Notes under the pieces: model-generated
Seen by the model: the letters and a program-made list of their open reading frames with translations, nothing else
What the model was told of the DNA's origin: nothing
Databases searched by the model: none
Assembly (NCBI RefSeq): GCF_020193575.1
Contig: NZ_JADYVD010000012.1
Span: 86,337-150,336, forward strand
Origin: Ensifer sp. IC4062
Lineage (GTDB): Bacteria; Pseudomonadota; Alphaproteobacteria; Rhizobiales; Rhizobiaceae
Reading direction: 5' to 3'
DNA length: 64,000 nt
Position numbers and translations under genes: made by a program
Shown here: piece by piece, positions 1 to 8,224 of the stretch
Layout: the number at the start of each line of letters is the position of its first letter
Numbering within the stretch: position 1 is the stretch's first letter

Positions 1-1754
1 CACCCTCGCATGAGGCGAAGTCAGCGGCCCAGCAACGCGGTGCGAATCTGGTGGCCCAGCATCCCCAGGTGCGTCCGGCGGGTGAAGCTGCGTCTAATAC
101 CAACAGCACTGGTGAACCGAGCGGCAGCCACCTGCCAATCTCCCCTCTTGTGGGGAAGATGCCCGGCAGGGCAGAGGGGGGTGCGCCTCCGCAGTCCCAA
201 CCTTTCGATCCCCTCGATTGCGTCATGTCCGCGCCGTGGACCGGCCCGGAGCCCGCGCTTCTCGCCTCGCTCTCGGAAGCGCCCTGGCGCACCGCCGGCG
301 ACACCGTCGAGCGTATCGAAATCCTCGCCGCAAAGCTGGTCTCAGGCGAGATCGTCTGTCCCGCAGACTGGCCCGCCACACGCGCTGTCCTTGACGAGAT
401 CGGTACTCGACTGAAGCCCTCGATAGAAGGCTCCGGGGAAGCGGAAATCAAAGGCCTGCTCACCGGCCTCGACGGCCGCTTCGTAGCACCTGGGCCGTCC
501 GGCGCGCCGACGCGCGGCCGTCCCGACGTGCTGCCGACCGGCCGCAATTTCTATTCCGTCGACAGCCGCGCCGTACCGACGCCGGCGGCCTATGAGCTCG
601 GCAAGAAATCCGCTGAGCTGCTTATCCGTCGCTATTTGCAGGACCATGGCGAATGGCCGTCCTCCTTCGGGCTCACCGCCTGGGGCACCTCCAACATGCG
701 CACCGGCGGCGACGATATCGCCCAGGCGCTGGCGCTGATCGGCGCGAAGCCGGTCTGGGACATGGCCTCGCGCCGCGTGACCGGCTACGAGATCGTGCCG
801 CTGGCTGTGCTCGGGCGTCCGCGCGTCGATGTCACGCTCCGGATTTCCGGATTCTTCCGTGACGCTTTTCCAGAACAGATAGCGCTTTTCGACAAGGCGA
901 TCCGTGCTGTCGGCGCGCTGGAAGAGGATGACGGCGACAACATGATCGCCGCCCGCATGCGCGTCGAGACGCGGCGACTCGAGGAGAGGGGCGTAGATCC
1001 GAAGGAAGCAGCGCGGCGCGCCTCTTACCGCGTCTTCGGCGCCAAGCCGGGTGCCTACGGCGCCGGGCTGCAGGCGCTGATCGACGAGAAGGGCTGGGAC
1101 AAGCGCAGCGATCTCGCCGATGCCTATCTCACCTGGGGCGGCTATGCTTATGGCGCCGGCGAGGAGGGCAAGGCCGAGCGCGGCCTTTTCGAGGAACGGC
1201 TGCGGTCGATCGAGGCTGTCGTCCAGAACCAGGACAATCGCGAACACGACCTCCTCGACAGCGACGACTATTACCAGTTCGAAGGCGGCATGAGCGCTGC
1301 GGCGGAGCACCTCATCGGTCAGCGCCCGGCGATCTACCACAACGATCATTCGCGTCCGGAAAAGCCGGTGATCCGCTCGCTCGAAGAGGAGATTGGCCGG
1401 GTCGTGCGCGCCCGCGTCGTCAACCCGAAATGGATCGATGGCGTCATGCGCCACGGCTACAAGGGCGCCTTCGAGATCGCCGCGACGGTCGACTACATGT
1501 TCGCCTTCGCCGCGACCACCGGCGCAGTAGGCGACCACCATTTCGAGGCCGCTTACCGGGCATTCATCGCCGACGAAAAGGTCCTTGACTTCCTGCGCGA
1601 CAAGAACTCGGCTGCGCTTACCGAAATATCGGAACGCTTCCTGGAGGCGATCGATCGCGGCCTCTGGAATCCGCGCTCCAACTCGGCGCGCTTTGAACTG
1701 AACAACCTGTCCGGTGACGCGGCCGCCCCTCCGCTGCGTACCGGAAACGAATAG
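1..1754 (+). CDS. cobN: Cobaltochelatase subunit CobN, C-terminal part (5' end outside window)
   Basis: This is the 3' end of the large ATP-dependent cobaltochelatase subunit, which inserts Co2+ into hydrogenobyrinic acid a,c-diamide with CobS and CobT in the aerobic B12 pathway. The frame is open from base 3, so the start lies upstream of the window. About 580 residues remain, including conserved CobN C-terminal stretches such as WGTSNMRTGGDDIAQAL, RVDVTLRISGFFRDAFP and WIDGVMRHGYKGAFEIAATV. Near the visible N-terminus, about 40 residues of Ser/Pro/Gly-rich low-similarity sequence coincide with a palindromic DNA repeat inserted in frame. cobO follows 12 bp after the stop, which supports an operon. 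Identity is confident; only the insert is odd. Confidence 0.95.
   Translation, partial: PSHEAKSAAQQRGANLVAQHPQVRPAGEAASNTNSTGEPSGSHLPISPLVGKMPGRAEGGAPPQSQPFDPLDCVMSAPWTGPEPALLASLSEAPWRTAGDTVERIEILAAKLVSGEIVCPADWPATRAVLDEIGTRLKPSIEGSGEAEIKGLLTGLDGRFVAPGPSGAPTRGRPDVLPTGRNFYSVDSRAVPTPAAYELGKKSAELLIRRYLQDHGEWPSSFGLTAWGTSNMRTGGDDIAQALALIGAKPVWDMASRRVTGYEIVPLAVLGRPRVDVTLRISGFFRDAFPEQIALFDKAIRAVGALEEDDGDNMIAARMRVETRRLEERGVDPKEAARRASYRVFGAKPGAYGAGLQALIDEKGWDKRSDLADAYLTWGGYAYGAGEEGKAERGLFEERLRSIEAVVQNQDNREHDLLDSDDYYQFEGGMSAAAEHLIGQRPAIYHNDHSRPEKPVIRSLEEEIGRVVRARVVNPKWIDGVMRHGYKGAFEIAATVDYMFAFAATTGAVGDHHFEAAYRAFIADEKVLDFLRDKNSAALTEISERFLEAIDRGLWNPRSNSARFELNNLSGDAAAPPLRTGNE
138..185 (+). repeat. Palindromic repeat (family R4) inside cobN, read in frame
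   Basis: The sequence has a CTCCCCTCTTGTGGGGA arm followed by a GCCCGGCAGGGC palindrome and a G-run. Closely related units occur as an inverted pair at 14231-14274 and 14350-14393, between genes. Here the repeat is translated within cobN as a Pro/Gly/Ser-rich stretch without a stop. Confidence 0.75.
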
Positions 1755-1766
1755 GGAGAGATCACC

Positions 1767-2411
1767 ATGAGCGACGAAACACCAAACAGCGGGGAAGCCG
1801 GGCCGGAAAAGGACGAAGCCCGCCACGCCATGAAGATGGCGAAGAAGAAGACTGCGCGCGAAAAGATCATGGCGACGAAGACGGACGAAAAAGGCCTGAT
1901 TATCGTCCACACCGGAAAGGGCAAAGGCAAATCGACCGCCGGCTTCGGGATGATCTTCCGCCACATCGCCCACGGCATGCCCTGCGCCGTCGTGCAGTTC
2001 ATCAAGGGCGCCATGCAGACCGGAGAACGCGATCTGATCGAGAAGCATTTCGGCAATCTATGCCAGTTCTACACGCTCGGTGAGGGTTTCACCTGGGAAA
2101 CGCAGGACCGCGCCCGCGACGTGGCAGCGGCCGAAAAGGCTTGGGAAATAGCCAAGGAACTGATCCGCGACGAGCGCAACTCCATGGTGCTGCTCGACGA
2201 GATCAACATCGCTCTGCGCTATGACTACATCGATATCAACGAGGTCGTGCGGTTCCTGAAAGAGGAAAAGCCGCACATGACGCACGTTGTGCTGACCGGT
2301 CGCAACGCCAAGGAAGATCTGATCGAGATCGCCGATCTGGTGACCGAGATGGAACTCGTCAAACATCCCTTCCGGTCAGGCATCAAGGCGCAGAAGGGCG
2401 TCGAATTCTGA
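1767..2411 (+). CDS. cobO: Cob(I)yrinic acid a,c-diamide adenosyltransferase
   Basis: Corrinoid adenosyltransferase of the CobO/CobA(Salmonella)/BtuR type: it transfers the 5'-deoxyadenosyl group from ATP to cob(I)yrinic acid a,c-diamide. The 214-residue protein has a P-loop GKGKGKST at residues 50-57, a VVQFIKG motif and the segment SMVLLDEINIALRYDY, all family hallmarks. The N-terminal 40 residues are charged and Lys-rich, as in rhizobial CobO. The ATG at 1767 follows a GGGAGAG ribosome site and lies 12 bp after cobN. The stop overlaps the ATG of the next gene by one base (TGATG), implying translational coupling. Confidence 0.97.
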   Translation: MSDETPNSGEAGPEKDEARHAMKMAKKKTAREKIMATKTDEKGLIIVHTGKGKGKSTAGFGMIFRHIAHGMPCAVVQFIKGAMQTGERDLIEKHFGNLCQFYTLGEGFTWETQDRARDVAAAEKAWEIAKELIRDERNSMVLLDEINIALRYDYIDINEVVRFLKEEKPHMTHVVLTGRNAKEDLIEIADLVTEMELVKHPFRSGIKAQKGVEF

Positions 2412-2836
2412 TGATTCAGACGTGGCAGGTCTGGGCGCTGCTCTCAGCCGTGTTCGCGGCGCTCACTGCCATCTTCGCGAAAGTCGGTGTCGCGAATGTC
2501 AATTCCGACTTCGCGACGCTCATCCGCACCGTTGTGATCCTCGCGGTGCTAGCCGCGATTGTCACAGCGACGGGGCAGTGGCAAAGGCCGACTGAGATTT
2601 CCGGACGCACGTGGCTTTTCCTCGCGCTTTCCGGCCTCGCCACGGGCGCCTCCTGGCTTGCCTATTTCCGCGCCCTGAAGCTCGGCGATGCCGCTCGTGT
2701 CGCCCCGATAGACAAGCTCTCGATCGTCTTTGTCGCCGCGTTCGGCGTGCTTTTCCTGGGCGAGGAACTCAATCTGATGAACTGGCTCGGCGTTGGCCTG
2801 ATCGCCGCCGGCGCGTTGCTGCTAGCGGTGTTTTAG
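2411..2836 (+). CDS. EamA-family transporter, single four-helix unit
   Basis: A 141-residue integral membrane protein of the EamA/DMT type. It has one repeat unit with about four to five hydrophobic helices rather than the usual ten. The signature ALTAIFAKVGVANVNSDFATLIRT at the N-terminus and GVLFLGEELNLMNWLGVGLIAAGALLL at the C-terminus are typical of the half-size EamA group, which probably works as a dimer. The ATG overlaps the cobO stop by one base, so it is translated with the cobalamin genes, but nothing in its sequence shows a corrinoid or cobalt substrate. The substrate is unknown. Confidence 0.85.
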   Translation: MIQTWQVWALLSAVFAALTAIFAKVGVANVNSDFATLIRTVVILAVLAAIVTATGQWQRPTEISGRTWLFLALSGLATGASWLAYFRALKLGDAARVAPIDKLSIVFVAAFGVLFLGEELNLMNWLGVGLIAAGALLLAVF

Positions 2837-2852
2837 CGCGGCCGCGGAACCA

Positions 2853-3638
2853 TCACATGCCAAGCCAGATCCTAAGCGGATGCGTCGGATCGGCAAGCAG
2901 CCGAATCGCCAACGCGATTGAGGTGATGACGAGCAGCGGCTTGATGATCTTGGCGCCCTTCGCCATCGCGAAGCGCGAGCCGACCTGCGCGCCGAGGAAC
3001 TGACCCGCGCCCATCGTCAGGCCGACCTTCCAGAGCACCACACCATAGGCAAGGAAAACGAAGAAGGCGCCGAGATTAGAGCCGAAATTCAGGAACTTCG
3101 TGTGGGCGGTCGCCTTGATGATGCCGAAGCCACCAAGGGTGACGAACCCGAGCATGAAGAAGGACCCGGTCCCGGGACCGAAGACGCCGTCATAGAAGCC
3201 GATGAGCGGCACGAAGCTGAGGGTGAAGGCGAGCTTCGAGATACGGTGATGCCTTTCGACGTCGCCGATATTGGGCTTGCAGCCGAAATAGACAGCGATG
3301 GCAATCAGCAGGAAAGGCAGAACGGCCTTCAGCGCGTCGGCGGGAACGACGGTCGCGAGCAGCGCACCCAAGATGGAGCCGAGCGCCGCCATTGCCGCCA
3401 TCGGCAATTGCTCCTTCAGGCTCACGTGGCCGTGCCGCGCATAGGCGAGGCTTGCTGAACCCGAACCGAAGAGCGATTGCAGCTTGTTGGTGCCGAGCGT
3501 TTCGAGCGGCGGAATACCCGCGATCAGCATGGCGGGAATTGTGATCATTCCACCGCCGCCGGCGATCGAATCGATGAATCCGGCGATGAAGGCCGCGGCG
3601 AAGAGGAAGAGCAGGATATGAAGCGCGAGGTCGTGCAC
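2853..3638 (-). CDS. TauE/SafE (TSUP) family sulfite/organosulfonate-type permease
   Basis: A membrane protein of about 261 residues. The segment AGFIDSIAGGGGMITIPAMLIAG and the TNKLQSLFGSGSASLAYARHG motif define the TSUP family, whose members export or import small sulfur-containing or carboxylate anions. Eight hydrophobic segments are visible. The frame stays open upstream to 3716, but the extra N-terminus is polar and unlike the family. I prefer the GTG at 3638 (V-H-D-L-A-L), which places the first helix directly after the start. It converges on the EamA gene 16 bp away. The substrate cannot be told from sequence. Confidence 0.85.
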   Translation of the reverse strand: MHDLALHILLFLFAAAFIAGFIDSIAGGGGMITIPAMLIAGIPPLETLGTNKLQSLFGSGSASLAYARHGHVSLKEQLPMAAMAALGSILGALLATVVPADALKAVLPFLLIAIAVYFGCKPNIGDVERHHRISKLAFTLSFVPLIGFYDGVFGPGTGSFFMLGFVTLGGFGIIKATAHTKFLNFGSNLGAFFVFLAYGVVLWKVGLTMGAGQFLGAQVGSRFAMAKGAKIIKPLLVITSIALAIRLLADPTHPLRIWLGM

Positions 3639-3841
3639 GGTGGGCTCGGAAGCGAAATGCCAGCGGAATTGTTTCCGCCTTGTGTCAGAGCTTGGCGGGA
3701 AATGCAAAGGGCGCACGGCGGGTTTTTCCCCGAATCGCCCTGCGTTGGCGTTGATATATGGACGGCGCCGATCACTTTGATGAGCCTGGACAAGGTGTCC
3801 AAGACTTCCGATCAGTATCGAGGGTTCGGAATAGTTTCCGC

Positions 3842-4030
3842 GCCGCCGACGCGGCGCTGCTGGATTCCTGTGACAAGCACAGGAATGAGGGAATTTGCTG
3901 CGGCGGCGCGCGCTTTGGCGGTGATGAAAAGCGGCTGAATGCGCCTTGGCCGAGGAAATCTTTGACCAACATGCACGCCCTCATTCCTGTGCTTGTCACA
4001 GGAATCCAGCCACGGCGCGTCCGCGCCGTG
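3842..4030. repeat. Inverted pair of repeat family R1
   Basis: Two copies of a roughly 23-bp imperfect palindrome (ATTCCTGTG-CTTG-TCACAGGAAT) lie at 3864-3886 and 3983-4005 in opposite orientation. Each carries an outer CCAGC end and a GC-rich GCCGCG/CGCGGC hairpin tail (3842-3862 and 4010-4030). About 95 bp separate them. The same unit recurs as a pair at 39016-39130 and as a worn single copy near 52915-52955. Confidence 0.8.
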
Positions 4031-4034
4031 AATG

Positions 4035-4125
4035 ACTCTTACAGTGCCGCGCGTCTAGCTAGGTGCGCAGAGTCGCTGTAGTTGAATCCCTGCATGATTT
4101 CCTCCTAATCGAATCCGAGTAGCCG
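4035..4125 (-). repeat. Repeat family R2, reverse-oriented diverged copy
   Basis: Read on the minus strand this gives ATCATGCAGGGATTCAACTA, then a CGACTCTGCGC / GCGCGGCACTG arm, matching the family found at 38898, 48212, 49034, 50131, 51420 and 55460. Apart from this copy and the R1 pair, I see no gene or clear regulatory signal between 3639 and 4487. A cobalamin riboswitch was looked for and not found. Confidence 0.65.
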
Positions 4126-4487
4126 ATACACCCAGCGATTGCTGCGACTTTCGCGCTTTCGCCTCCGCCCGGCACTCTGCGCCGATTGCGACGCAGCGAT
4201 GGCGCAATCCGGTTTGACCGACCGGAAGGGCTCCGATAAAAATGACAATCATGCGACGGCGTCTGCTTTGAGCGGACTGTAAGAGCGTCCGGTGCGGCCG
4301 ACCCACACAGGGGGCCCGAGCCGGTGCTGTCCAGACCGGTGCGGCTATTTGCCCAGGCCGGCGCTTCGTATGGAACGCCGACCGCTGCTGGTATCCGGAG
4401 GTTTCCGGAGGCCGTGCGGCAAAATCACGGAGCAGCTTTGCGCATCGAGGCGGATGCGTGGGCGCTGCAGGGGGAGCCGCGCAGCAT

Positions 4488-4943
4488 ATGCCTTCGGTCA
4501 ATGGACCAACTGTCATCAAGCTTGTACTCGGCCTCGGTTGCGAGCGAAACACCGCGCCCGAGGAAGTGATCGAACTTGCGGAGCAGGCGCTTGCCAAGGC
4601 TGGCGTGGACCGTGGTGACGTCGATTTGGTCGCCTCGCTCGATACCCGTGCCGAGGAGCCGGCGATCCATGCTGCCGCCCGTCATTTTTCCGTGCCGGTG
4701 CGCTTCTTTGACGCCCCCACGCTGGAGGCGGAAACCGCGCGTCTGCAGAACCCTTCAGAGATCGTCTTCGCCCATACCGGCTGCCACGGCGTGGCGGAAG
4801 GTGCGGCGCTCGCCGGCGCAGGCCCGGACGGGGTGCTGATCGTGCCCAAAATCCGTTCGGCTCGGGCGACAGCGGCGATCGCCGGTCCCTTGGCTGCGAC
4901 CGCAGGCGCCGACATCAAGGCAAAGCGCGCGGGGGCCGGATAA
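4488..4943 (+). CDS. cobE: Cobalamin biosynthesis protein CobE (CbiG C-terminal type)
   Basis: A 151-residue protein matching CobE/CbiG C-terminal domain proteins: KLVLGLGCERNTAPEEVIELAEQAL near the start is the family signature. A region around residue 95 contains HTGCHGVAEGAAL, followed by VPKIRSARATAAIA. CobE belongs to the aerobic pathway; its exact biochemical role is less well defined than that of its neighbours. I chose the ATG at 4488 (M-P-S-V-N-G) over an upstream in-frame ATG at 4458, because similarity begins just after it. It precedes cobA in the same direction with a 136-bp gap. Confidence 0.88.
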   Translation: MPSVNGPTVIKLVLGLGCERNTAPEEVIELAEQALAKAGVDRGDVDLVASLDTRAEEPAIHAAARHFSVPVRFFDAPTLEAETARLQNPSEIVFAHTGCHGVAEGAALAGAGPDGVLIVPKIRSARATAAIAGPLAATAGADIKAKRAGAG

Positions 4944-5079
4944 TGGCTGCGCCCTTTCGCTTTCCTGTTTCGCTTAAAGAGCAGATTCAATGCTCTGTCG
5001 CCAATTTCTATGAAAACAAATCACCTGCGTCGCAGGTTGAATCAGGTCTGCTGTCCCGCGACACCCCAAGGATCATGCC

Positions 5080-5922
5080 ATGACGGATGCAATTTTCGCC
5101 GGTCTACCCGAACTCGAATCCGGTTCCGTCTGGCTGGTCGGCGCCGGGCCGGGCGATCCCGGGCTTTTGACACTGCATGCCGCCAATGCGCTGCGGCAAG
5201 CCGACGTCATCGTTCATGATGCGCTGGTGAACAGCGATTGCCTGAAGCTCGCAAAGCCGGGCGCCGCCCTCGAATATGCCGGAAAGCGTGGCGGCAAACC
5301 TTCGCCGAAGCAGCGCGACATCTCGCTGCGCCTCGTCGAACTGGCGCGCGCCGGAAACCGCGTGCTTCGCCTCAAGGGCGGCGATCCTTTCGTCTTCGGC
5401 CGGGGCGGCGAGGAGGCTCTGACGCTCGTCGAGCATCACATTCCGTTCCGCATCGTTCCCGGCATCACCGCCGGCATCGGTGGGCTTGCCTATGCCGGCA
5501 TTCCGGTGACGCACCGCGAGGTCAACCATGCGGTCACATTCCTGACCGGGCATGATTCCTCGGGCGTCGTGCCGGATCGAATCAACTGGGAGGGCATCGC
5601 CAAGGGGTCACCGGTGATCGTGATGTACATGGCGATGAAGCATATCGGCCAGATTACCGCCAATCTCATTGCCGGCGGCCGCTCGCCGGAAGAGCCGATG
5701 GCCTTCGTTTGCAATGCCGCGACGCCTGAACAGGTGGTGCTGGAGACGACCCTTTCGCGCGCCGAAGCCGATGTCGCGGCCTCCGGCCTCGAGCCACCGG
5801 CAATCGGCGTCGTCGGCGAGGTCGTTCGCCTGCGCGCGGCGCTCGACTGGCTCGGGGCACGCGATGGCCGCGTGCTGGCGGCGGACCCCTTTGCGAATCG
5901 TATTCAACGGGATCGCGCATGA
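5080..5922 (+). CDS. cobA: Uroporphyrinogen-III C-methyltransferase
   Basis: S-adenosylmethionine-dependent methyltransferase converting uroporphyrinogen III to precorrin-2, the branch point to B12. The 280-residue protein carries the SUMT signatures VGAGPGDPGLLTLHA near residue 20, the GKRGGKPSPKQ loop, LRLKGGDPFVFGRGGEE and VPGITAGIGGLAYAGIPVTHR. It is the single-domain CobA type, without the siroheme synthase N-terminal fusion. Its TGA overlaps the ATG of cobB (ATGA, four bases), starting a run of overlapping genes cobA-cobB-cobC. Confidence 0.97.
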   Translation: MTDAIFAGLPELESGSVWLVGAGPGDPGLLTLHAANALRQADVIVHDALVNSDCLKLAKPGAALEYAGKRGGKPSPKQRDISLRLVELARAGNRVLRLKGGDPFVFGRGGEEALTLVEHHIPFRIVPGITAGIGGLAYAGIPVTHREVNHAVTFLTGHDSSGVVPDRINWEGIAKGSPVIVMYMAMKHIGQITANLIAGGRSPEEPMAFVCNAATPEQVVLETTLSRAEADVAASGLEPPAIGVVGEVVRLRAALDWLGARDGRVLAADPFANRIQRDRA

Positions 5923-7223
5923 GCGGTCTACTGATTGCCGCCCCGAGCTCCGGCTCGGGCAAGACGACGGTGACGCTCGGCCTGATGCGGGCCGTAAGGC
6001 GGCGCGGGATCCCTATCGCGCCAGGCAAGGCGGGGCCCGACTATATCGACCCGGCCTTCCATACCGCGGCAAGCGGCCAGCCCTGCTTCAACTATGACCC
6101 CTGGGCGATGCGGCCCGAGCTACTCGTCGCCAATGCCGGCCAGGCGGTGGCCGGCGGCCGCACGCTTGTCGTCGAGGCGATGATGGGTCTCTATGATGGC
6201 GCCGCCGACGGCACGGGCGCGCCTGCGGATCTCGCGGCGACGCTCGGGCTCGCCGTGGTTCTCGTTGTCGATTGTGCCCGCCTGTCCCATTCGGTGGCGG
6301 CGCTGGTACGCGGTTACTCCGACTACCGCGATGATATTTGCGTCGCTGGCGTCATCCTCAACAAGGTCGGCAGCGACCGACATGAGATGATGCTGCGCGA
6401 TGCGCTCGACCGCGCCGGTGTGCCGATTTTCGGCGTGCTCCGGCATGAGAGCACGCTGAAACTGCCGGAGCGTCACTTGGGCCTCGTGCAGGCCGGAGAG
6501 CACGGGAGCCTGGAACCGTTCATCGAGCACGCCGCGGACCTCGTCGAGGCGAATTGCGACCTTGATGCCATCCTGGCTGCCGCAACACCCCTGCTGCCAC
6601 AGCCGACCAAATCGGAATCCAACTCGCTGAGACCGCTTGGCCAGCGAATCGCCATCGCCCGCGACGTCGCCTTCGCCTTCTGCTACGCGCACCTCGTTTC
6701 CGGTTGGCGCGGGCAGGGCGCGGAAATTTCTTTCTTCTCGCCGCTTCAGTACGAAACGCCCGAAAGCGGCGTGGACGCGATCTATCTCCCCGGTGGCTAT
6801 CCCGAGCTGCACGCTGAAAAACTGGCCGGGGCGACGCAGTTCCGCAAGGGCTTGCAAAGCGCCGCAGAGGAGGGCGTGCGTATCTTCGGCGAGTGCGGCG
6901 GCTACATGACCCTCGGTGAAGGGCTTGTCGCCGCGGATGGCAGGCGTTACGAAATGCTAGGCCTCTTGCCGCTGGTGACCAGTTTCGCCGAGCGCAAGCG
7001 GCATCTCGGCTACCGGCGCGTCGCGCCGCTCGACAACGCATTCTTCGATGGACCGATGACGGCGCACGAGTTCCACTACGCGACCATTGTATCCGAAGGG
7101 GCGGCCGAACCGCTCTTTACGGTGCATGACGCGGCGGGCAACGATCTCGGCCAAGCCGGGCTCAGGCGCAGGAATGTCGCCGGCTCCTTTATGCATCTCA
7201 TCGATCTCTCCGGCAGACAATGA
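5919..7223 (+). CDS. cobB: Hydrogenobyrinic acid a,c-diamide synthase (cobyrinate a,c-diamide synthase)
   Basis: Glutamine-dependent amidation of the a and c side chains of hydrogenobyrinic acid. The 434-residue protein has an N-terminal P-loop-like PSSGSGKTTVTLGLM (residues 9-23) and the motif KAGPDYIDPAFH typical of CobB/CbiA. The C-terminal triad-type amidotransferase domain has its nucleophile Cys326 in FGECGGYMTLGEG. The final GYRRVAP and HEFHYA motifs are also in place. The start overlaps cobA and the stop overlaps cobC, each by four bases. Confidence 0.97.
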   Translation: MSGLLIAAPSSGSGKTTVTLGLMRAVRRRGIPIAPGKAGPDYIDPAFHTAASGQPCFNYDPWAMRPELLVANAGQAVAGGRTLVVEAMMGLYDGAADGTGAPADLAATLGLAVVLVVDCARLSHSVAALVRGYSDYRDDICVAGVILNKVGSDRHEMMLRDALDRAGVPIFGVLRHESTLKLPERHLGLVQAGEHGSLEPFIEHAADLVEANCDLDAILAAATPLLPQPTKSESNSLRPLGQRIAIARDVAFAFCYAHLVSGWRGQGAEISFFSPLQYETPESGVDAIYLPGGYPELHAEKLAGATQFRKGLQSAAEEGVRIFGECGGYMTLGEGLVAADGRRYEMLGLLPLVTSFAERKRHLGYRRVAPLDNAFFDGPMTAHEFHYATIVSEGAAEPLFTVHDAAGNDLGQAGLRRRNVAGSFMHLIDLSGRQ

Positions 7224-8221
7224 CCGCTCCCATCCTCCATGGCGGCGGGGTTACCGAAGCCGCCGCAAGTTTCGGCGGTGCGCCGGCCGAATGGCTCGAC
7301 CTTTCGACCGGCATCAACCCGTGCCCGGTTTCATTGCCTGAGATCGATCCCAGCGTCTGGCATCGCCTCCCGGACCGGCATGTCGAGGAGGCAGCGCGTC
7401 TTGCCGCGAGCCGCTACTATGGAACCGGTGACGCCATGCCCCTGCCGGTGCCCGGCACCCAGGCCGCGATCCAGTTGCTGCCACGGCTCGTCGACGCCGG
7501 AAGACGTGCCGCCGTCTTCGCGCCGACCTATGGCGAATACGCCCGCGTGCTTTCTGTTGCCGGTTTCGCGGTCGATCCCGTCCAGCGCGCCGACGATCTT
7601 GCCGTCGCGCACGGTCTCGCCGTGGTCGTCAATCCCAACAACCCGACCGGGCGGCTCTTGTCTCCGGAGGAAGTCCTTGCCATGGCTGCGGCCATGAAAG
7701 CGCATGGCGGCTTGCTCGTGGTCGACGAGGCCTTTGGCGACCTCGAGCCGGATGCGAGCGTCGCCCGCTATGCAGCGACCTCCGACAATCTCATCGTCTT
7801 TCGCTCCTTCGGCAAGTTTTTCGGCCTCGCAGGACTGAGGCTCGGCTTCGTCGTGGCTCGTGCCTCCGTGCTTGGGGCGTTCCGCGAATGGCTCGGTCCC
7901 TGGGCGGTTTCCGGCCCGGCACTTGCCATTTCGGCAAAACTCATGGAAGGCGACACCGAGGCGGCCGCGAGGGGCATTCTCGCGCGCAAGGCCGGTCTCG
8001 ATACGGTACTCAGTGCGGCCGGCCTAAAGATCGCGGGCGGCACGGGCCTTTTCACTCTGGTCGAGAACGATCGGGCATGCGAACTTCATACCGCGCTTTG
8101 CGAAGCGCACATCCTGACGCGCAAGTTCGACTACAACCCGCGCTGGCTCAGGATCGGACTCACCCCGGACGAAAACGGCGATCGGCGCCTTGCCGAAGCT
8201 TTGCAGCGGACAGGTGTGTAA
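7220..8221 (+). CDS. cobC: Threonine-phosphate decarboxylase
   Basis: A class I/II aminotransferase-fold PLP enzyme of 333 residues. It makes (R)-1-amino-2-propanol phosphate for the nucleotide loop linker. It shows the substrate-end motif LDLSTGINP near residue 30, the NPNNPTGRLLSPEEVL segment, VVDEAFGDLEP and the PLP lysine (about Lys199) in RSFGKFFGLAGLRLG. The ATG overlaps cobB by four bases. cobD follows three bases after the stop, consistent with their consecutive roles. Confidence 0.95.
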   Translation: MTAPILHGGGVTEAAASFGGAPAEWLDLSTGINPCPVSLPEIDPSVWHRLPDRHVEEAARLAASRYYGTGDAMPLPVPGTQAAIQLLPRLVDAGRRAAVFAPTYGEYARVLSVAGFAVDPVQRADDLAVAHGLAVVVNPNNPTGRLLSPEEVLAMAAAMKAHGGLLVVDEAFGDLEPDASVARYAATSDNLIVFRSFGKFFGLAGLRLGFVVARASVLGAFREWLGPWAVSGPALAISAKLMEGDTEAAARGILARKAGLDTVLSAAGLKIAGGTGLFTLVENDRACELHTALCEAHILTRKFDYNPRWLRIGLTPDENGDRRLAEALQRTGV

Positions 8222-8224
8222 TAA

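Noticed and set aside
342..2048. 568-residue minus-strand open frame opposite cobN and cobO
   Set aside because: Antisense to two certain genes, with no domain or ribosome site.
4100..4487. Possible cobalamin riboswitch before cobE (a GACTGTAAGAGCG stretch near 4270)
   Set aside because: The B12-box core and the other conserved riboswitch segments are missing, so only a chance partial match.
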